Positions 1-3,022 of a stretch of 5,607 bases of DNA are shown one piece after another. Origin of the DNA: DATLAN01 sp035527455 (lineage in GTDB: Bacteria > Planctomycetota > Planctomycetia > Pirellulales > Thermoguttaceae); NCBI GenBank assembly GCA_035527455.1, contig DATLAN010000480.1, positions 1 to 5,607 on the forward strand. The letters are read 5' to 3'. Under the pieces are notes generated by a model. It saw nothing but the letters and a program-made list of their open reading frames with translations, searched no databases and was not told the origin of the DNA. The translations under genes and the position numbers were made by a program. The first letter of the stretch is position 1. Every line of letters begins with the position of its first letter.

Positions 1-1439
1 ACGCCCGCGACCGGTACGACGTGATCGTGATCGGTGCCGGGTTGGCCGGCTTGACGGCCGCCAACACGTTGGCCCGGGCCGGACACGCCGTGCTGTTGTT
101 GGAACAACACTCGAAGCTGGGCGGTCTGGCCACCTGGTTCAAGCGGCGCGGCGGCCATGTCTTCGACGTCTCGCTGCACGGTTTTCCGGTCGGCATGATC
201 AAGAGCTGCCGCCGCTACTGGAACCGGGAGATCGCCGACTCGATCGTGCCGTTGAAGCAGATCCGCTTCGACAACCCGATGTTCTCGCTCTCGACCACGT
301 TCGACCGCCAGGATTTCACCCGGCTGCTGATCGAGCGGTTCCGCGTACCGACCGAGACCGTCGAGGAGTTCTTCGACGCCGCGCGGAAGATGAACTTCTA
401 CGACGATCAGACGACGACCACGGGCGATCTGTTCGAGCGATTCTTTCCCGGCCGCCAGGATATCGTGCGGCTGCTGATGGAACCGATCACCTACGCCAAC
501 GGCTCCACGCTGGAAGACCCGGCGCTGACCTACGGCATCGTCTTCTCCAACTTCATGTCCAAAGGCGTGTATACGTTTCAGGGCGGGACCGATCGGCTGA
601 TCGGGTCGATGGCCGAAGAGATGGCCCGCAGCGGAGTCGACGCGAGGACCTCCTGCAACGTGGAAAAGATCCTCGTCGACGGCCGGCGGGTTTCCGGGAT
701 ACAAGTCAACGGTCGTTCCATCAAGACCCGGGCGATCGTCTCCAACGCGAATCTCAAGGGCACGATTTTCAACCTCGTGGGCGAGGGGCACTGGGACCGT
801 GATTTTCTCGAACAGGCCCGGGCCGTGCGACTGAACAACTCCAGCACGCAGGTCTACATGGGCCTGCGCGAGGGCGAGATGATCGACGAGAACTGCGGCG
901 ATCTGCTGTTCAGTTCCACGGCGCCGGCGTTTCGCACCGAGTTGCTCTTGAGCCGGGACGTGACCAGCCGGACGTATTCCTTCTATTATCCCCGGACCCG
1001 CCCCGGACAGAATCGCTGCTTCGTGGTCGCCAGCACCAACGCCAATTACCGCGACTGGGCCGAGCTGTCGCGGGACGACTACCAGGACGCCAAACGGGCC
1101 TTGATCCACACCACGCTCGAGGCCGCCGAGAAATACGTGCCCGGGATCCGCGAGAAGCTCGATTGGGTCGAGGCCGCCACGCCGTTGACCTTCGAGCGTT
1201 ACACCAAACACCTGCTGGGCGCCAGCTTCGGTACCAAGTTCGAAGGGCTGGCCGTCAGCCGGGGGCTTCACGAGCAGATCGCCGGGCTGTATCATGCGGG
1301 CAGCGTGGGCATCATCATGTCGGGCTGGCTGGGGGCGGTCAACTACGGCGTGATCGTGGCCAACGACGTCGACGCCTTCTTGATGAACAACGCTTCGCAA
1401 ACGACTGCGGATAACCCCGGCAAGATGGAGGACGGATGA
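1..1439 (+). CDS. FAD-dependent oxidoreductase, phytoene desaturase / carotenoid isomerase-like (5' partial)
   Basis: Predicted flavoprotein of the CrtI/CrtISO/amine-oxidase superfamily, which desaturates, isomerises or saturates polyene or acyl chains; the exact substrate cannot be read here. The first visible codons (frame starting at base 3) read ARDRYD and run straight into VIVIGAGLAGLTAANTLARAG, the N-terminal Rossmann FAD-binding strand with GxGxxG. It is followed by the acidic end of strand 2 (LLLEQ) and a LGGLA turn. The C-terminus (GLYHAGSVGIIMSGWLGAVNYG) matches the second FAD-contacting segment of the family. The GTG at 21 is an unlikely start because it sits inside the first beta strand and the frame stays open to the left edge, so a few to a few dozen residues are probably missing. 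About 478 residues are present, close to the usual 490-510. The stop overlaps the next gene's ATG (ATGA), implying translational coupling to a FabZ-like dehydratase. That context favours acyl-chain or polyene modification over classical carotenoid synthesis (inference). Confidence 0.85.
   Translation, partial: ARDRYDVIVIGAGLAGLTAANTLARAGHAVLLLEQHSKLGGLATWFKRRGGHVFDVSLHGFPVGMIKSCRRYWNREIADSIVPLKQIRFDNPMFSLSTTFDRQDFTRLLIERFRVPTETVEEFFDAARKMNFYDDQTTTTGDLFERFFPGRQDIVRLLMEPITYANGSTLEDPALTYGIVFSNFMSKGVYTFQGGTDRLIGSMAEEMARSGVDARTSCNVEKILVDGRRVSGIQVNGRSIKTRAIVSNANLKGTIFNLVGEGHWDRDFLEQARAVRLNNSSTQVYMGLREGEMIDENCGDLLFSSTAPAFRTELLLSRDVTSRTYSFYYPRTRPGQNRCFVVASTNANYRDWAELSRDDYQDAKRALIHTTLEAAEKYVPGIREKLDWVEAATPLTFERYTKHLLGASFGTKFEGLAVSRGLHEQIAGLYHAGSVGIIMSGWLGAVNYGVIVANDVDAFLMNNASQTTADNPGKMEDG
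1427..1432 (+). promoter_or_regulatory. Ribosome binding site of the FabZ-like gene
   Basis: GGAGGA lies inside the last codons of the upstream oxidoreductase gene, three bases before the ATG at 1436. The spacing is short, but with the ATGA overlap it supports this start and coupled translation of the two genes. Confidence 0.5.
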
Positions 1440-1864
1440 GCCGCCAACAGATCCTCGACGCGATTCCCCACCGCGAGCCGTTCCTGCTGGTCGACGAGAT
1501 CGTCGAGTGGACCGACGCGCGGATCGAGTGTACCAAGCGTTTCACCGGCGAGGAGGACTTCTTCGCCGGCCACTATCCCGGCTTTCCGCTGGTGCCCGGC
1601 GTGCTGTTGTGCGAAGCGGCCATGCAGTGCGGGGCGATTTTGCTCTCGCGGCATCTGGCCGGCGCGGAAGGCAAGGTGCCGGTGGCCACGCGCATGAACG
1701 ACGTGCGCTTCAAGCGGATCGTCCGGCCCGGCGAAACGATCCGTATGGAGGTCGAGCTGACCGAGCGACTCTCCACCGCGTTTTTTCTGAAGGCCAAAGT
1801 GACCGTGGACGGGAAAGCGGCCGTCCGTTTCGAGTTCGCCTGCACGGCCGCCGCGATGGAGTAA
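1436..1864 (+). CDS. FabZ-type 3-hydroxyacyl-[ACP] dehydratase (hotdog fold)
   Basis: Predicted cytoplasmic dehydratase that removes water from 3-hydroxyacyl-ACP to give trans-2-enoyl-ACP. At 142 residues it has the size of a single-hotdog FabZ. The N-terminal AIPHREPFLLVDEI (residues 9-22) matches the FabZ entry motif. GHYPGFPLVPGVLLCEAAMQ (45-64) is the active-site signature, with the likely catalytic His46 and Glu60. VATRMNDVRFKRIVRPGETI (83-102) is the usual central strand region. The ATG overlaps the preceding stop by 4 bases, has GGAGGA just upstream and begins exactly where FabZ proteins begin, so the start is secure. The motif differs in detail from housekeeping FabZ (AAMQC in place of AMAQ), which fits a specialised paralogue. 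With the CrtI-like and FabI-like neighbours it likely forms the reductive half of an elongation cycle. I give no gene symbol because a dedicated paralogue is as likely as the housekeeping enzyme. Confidence 0.9.
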   Translation: MSRQQILDAIPHREPFLLVDEIVEWTDARIECTKRFTGEEDFFAGHYPGFPLVPGVLLCEAAMQCGAILLSRHLAGAEGKVPVATRMNDVRFKRIVRPGETIRMEVELTERLSTAFFLKAKVTVDGKAAVRFEFACTAAAME

Positions 1865-1868
1865 CATG

Positions 1869-1905
1869 CTCCCTCTCCCTCCGGGAGAGGGCCGGGGTGA
1901 GGGGC
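1869..1905 (+). repeat. GC-rich hairpin repeat of a type dispersed in many bacterial genomes
   Basis: The core is a perfect 9-bp inverted repeat: CCCTCTCCC (1871-1879), a TCC loop, and GGGAGAGGG (1883-1891). It is followed by CCGGGGTGAGGGG. From memory, this hairpin plus the GGGGTGAGGG tail is a recurring intergenic element of many GC-rich bacteria, often mis-annotated as a small protein beginning LPLPPGEGRGEG. It fills most of the 69-base gap between the fabZ-like stop and the fabI-like start. There is no T tract after it, so it is not an obvious terminator. In the mRNA it would form a strong stem-loop that could affect stability or the ratio of the two products (inference). Its copy number in this genome cannot be judged from one copy. 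Confidence 0.7.
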
Positions 1906-1933
1906 GCCGCCAAGTACCAAACAGCAACCACCC

Positions 1934-2731
1934 ATGGACTTCCTCCAACTCGCCGACAAATCGATCCTCATCTTCGGCGTGGCCAATCGCAGGAGCGTGG
2001 CTTACCACGTCGGCCGCGTGTTGCGCGAGGCGGGCGCCCGTTGCGTCTACGTCGTGCAGAACGACCGGCTGAAGCGAATCGCGTCGAAACTGCTCGGCGA
2101 CGCCGACGTCTACACGTGCGACGTGGAGCACGAAGAGCAAATCGCCCGGCTGAGCGAAGAACTCGCCCGACGGCCGGAGAAGTTCCACGGCCTGGTCCAC
2201 TCGATCGCCTTTGCCGACTATTCCGAAGGCATCAAGCCGTTTCACGAAACGAACAAGGCGGCGTTCCTGCAGGCGGTCGACGTTTCGTGTTTTTCGCTGA
2301 TCGCGATCTCCAACGCCCTGAAGGACCTGCTCGATCCGGACGCCTCGGTGGTGACGATCTCGATTTCGACCACGCGAATGGCCAGCGAGAACTACGGCTA
2401 CATGGCCCCGATCAAGGCCGCGCTGGATTCCTCGTTGGCCTTCCTGGCCAAATCGTTCAGCCGTTTCTCGCGGGTCCGATTCAACGCCGTGGCCCCGAGC
2501 CTGCTGAAGACTTCCGCCTCGGCGGGCATCCCGGGCTACGTGGACGCGTACCTTTACGCCGAGCAGGTCATCCCGCGGAAAAAGGCGGTCGCCACCGAAG
2601 AAGCCGCCCACGCGGCCGCGTTCCTCCTCAGCCCCCGCTCCAGCGGCATCAACGCCCAACGGATCGTCGTCGACGCCGGCATGTCGATCAACTATTTCGA
2701 CCGCGAGTTGATCGACCGGGCAATGCAATAA
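1934..2731 (+). CDS. FabI-type enoyl-[ACP] reductase (NADH-dependent, SDR superfamily)
   Basis: Predicted to reduce trans-2-enoyl-ACP to acyl-ACP, the last step of an elongation cycle. The 265 residues match FabI length. GVANRRSVA (15-23) is the FabI cofactor motif (GVANxxSIA type). VQNDRLK (41-47) matches the YQNDKLK segment, CDV (62-64) and LVHSIAFA (87-94) the next cofactor loops, and GINAQRIVVDAGMSI (238-252) the C-terminal signature. The catalytic pair is Tyr154 and Lys161, with the FabI spacing Y-x6-K rather than the classical SDR Y-x3-K. In a gapless alignment from memory to E. coli FabI, the other active-site tyrosine (Tyr146) becomes Ile144, so the acyl pocket is not standard. The ATG at 1934 fits the family N-terminus (MDFLQLADKSILIFG), but no Shine-Dalgarno sequence precedes it. 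It is probably co-transcribed with the FabZ-like gene 69 bases upstream across the hairpin repeat. A FabI-like enzyme for a special acyl product is as plausible as the housekeeping enzyme. Confidence 0.9.
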   Translation: MDFLQLADKSILIFGVANRRSVAYHVGRVLREAGARCVYVVQNDRLKRIASKLLGDADVYTCDVEHEEQIARLSEELARRPEKFHGLVHSIAFADYSEGIKPFHETNKAAFLQAVDVSCFSLIAISNALKDLLDPDASVVTISISTTRMASENYGYMAPIKAALDSSLAFLAKSFSRFSRVRFNAVAPSLLKTSASAGIPGYVDAYLYAEQVIPRKKAVATEEAAHAAAFLLSPRSSGINAQRIVVDAGMSINYFDRELIDRAMQ

Positions 2732-2734
2732 AGC

Positions 2735-2751
2735 CGCGACCGGTGGTCGCG
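2735..2751 (+). terminator. Hairpin directly after the FabI-like gene
   Basis: A perfect 7-bp GC-rich stem, CGCGACC (2735-2741) with GGTCGCG (2745-2751) and a GGT loop, begins three bases after the TAA stop. The position is right for a transcript-end or mRNA-stabilising hairpin, but no T tract follows, so classical intrinsic termination at this stem is uncertain. Confidence 0.4.
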
Positions 2752-2769
2752 CCGGCGGCAGTTTGGGCC

Positions 2770-2833
2770 AAAAAGGGTCCAAAAACGGTCAGAACGATTC
2801 ATTGCACAACAAAACAGTTCTGCCCCCTTTTTT
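2770..2833 (+). terminator. Possible intrinsic terminator with A-tract/T-tract stem
   Basis: An outer inverted repeat AAAAAGGG (2770-2777) / CCCTTTTT (2825-2832) encloses an inner one, CAGAAC (2790-2795) / GTTCTG (2817-2822). A run of six T (2828-2833) ends the structure. Symmetrical A and T tracts are usual for terminators that can work in both directions. The inner loop is long (21 bases) and 12 unpaired bases lie on one side only, so folding stability is uncertain. Confidence 0.35.
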
Positions 2834-2873
2834 CACCAAGAGACCCGACGATCACTCGGCCGCAAGAGGGCGA

Positions 2874-2887
2874 AGCCGCAAGCGGCT
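2874..2887. repeat. Small palindrome AGCCGC-AA-GCGGCT
   Basis: Six perfectly complementary bases on each side of an AA centre. It may form a small stem with a CAAG loop, or be a protein-binding site. It lies about 135 bases before the surface-protein start. No T tract follows and I cannot assign a function. Confidence 0.35.
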
Positions 2888-3008
2888 AAGACCACCAAAG
2901 CGCCACCAGAGCGACAATTGCTTTGCCGCACACCGGGCCCATACAGTTCATCAAGGCTGTAGCCGTGTGACGAACAACCGCCCGGCGACCGGCAGGCATT
3001 TCTCTTTC

Positions 3009-3014
3009 AGGGGA
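3009..3014 (+). promoter_or_regulatory. Ribosome binding site of the LEPR-XLL protein gene
   Basis: AGGGGA sits eight bases before the ATG at 3023, a good Shine-Dalgarno distance. An in-frame TAG at 2960-2962 and the absence of any ATG, GTG or TTG codon between it and 3023 leave 3023 as the only upstream start for this frame. Confidence 0.65.
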
Positions 3015-3022
3015 CGCATCCG

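Larger units (their letters stand above)
2732..3022. other. Intergenic region between the lipid operon and the surface-protein gene
   Basis: This 291-base gap has no frame with coding character. It holds three inverted repeats (2735-2751, 2770-2832, 2874-2887) and an AGGGGA ribosome binding site at 3009-3014. It is locally richer in A and T tracts than its surroundings, especially 2762-2833. A very weak promoter-like pair, TTGCTT (2918-2923) and TACAGT (2942-2947) with an 18-base spacer, is the best I see. The change from an enzyme operon to a repeat-rich exported protein makes an independent promoter here likely, but I cannot place it securely. Confidence 0.6.

Noticed and set aside
21..23. 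GTG as start of the oxidoreductase gene
   Set aside because: The frame is open to the left edge and the preceding residues RYD belong to the usual family N-terminus before VIVIGAG, so the true start is probably outside the window.
1866..2072. Small frame beginning MLPLPPGEGRGEG
   Set aside because: This is the familiar false protein translated from the dispersed hairpin repeat, and it then overlaps the fabI-like gene in another frame.
1343..2782. Long open frame on the - strand (479 codons) opposite the fabZ- and fabI-like genes
   Set aside because: It covers two well-supported genes on the other strand, crosses their intergenic repeat, and is His/Arg/Gly-rich without any recognisable motif.
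1507..2889. 460-codon + strand frame running through the fabZ-like gene, the gap, the fabI-like gene and beyond
   Set aside because: It is out of frame with both genes, Arg-rich, and reads through an intergenic repeat: a shadow caused by high GC.
2918..2947. Promoter-like TTGCTT and TACAGT pair
   Set aside because: It matches the sigma-70 consensus at only 3 of 6 and 4 of 6 positions, which is expected by chance in a gap this long, so it is not listed as a feature.
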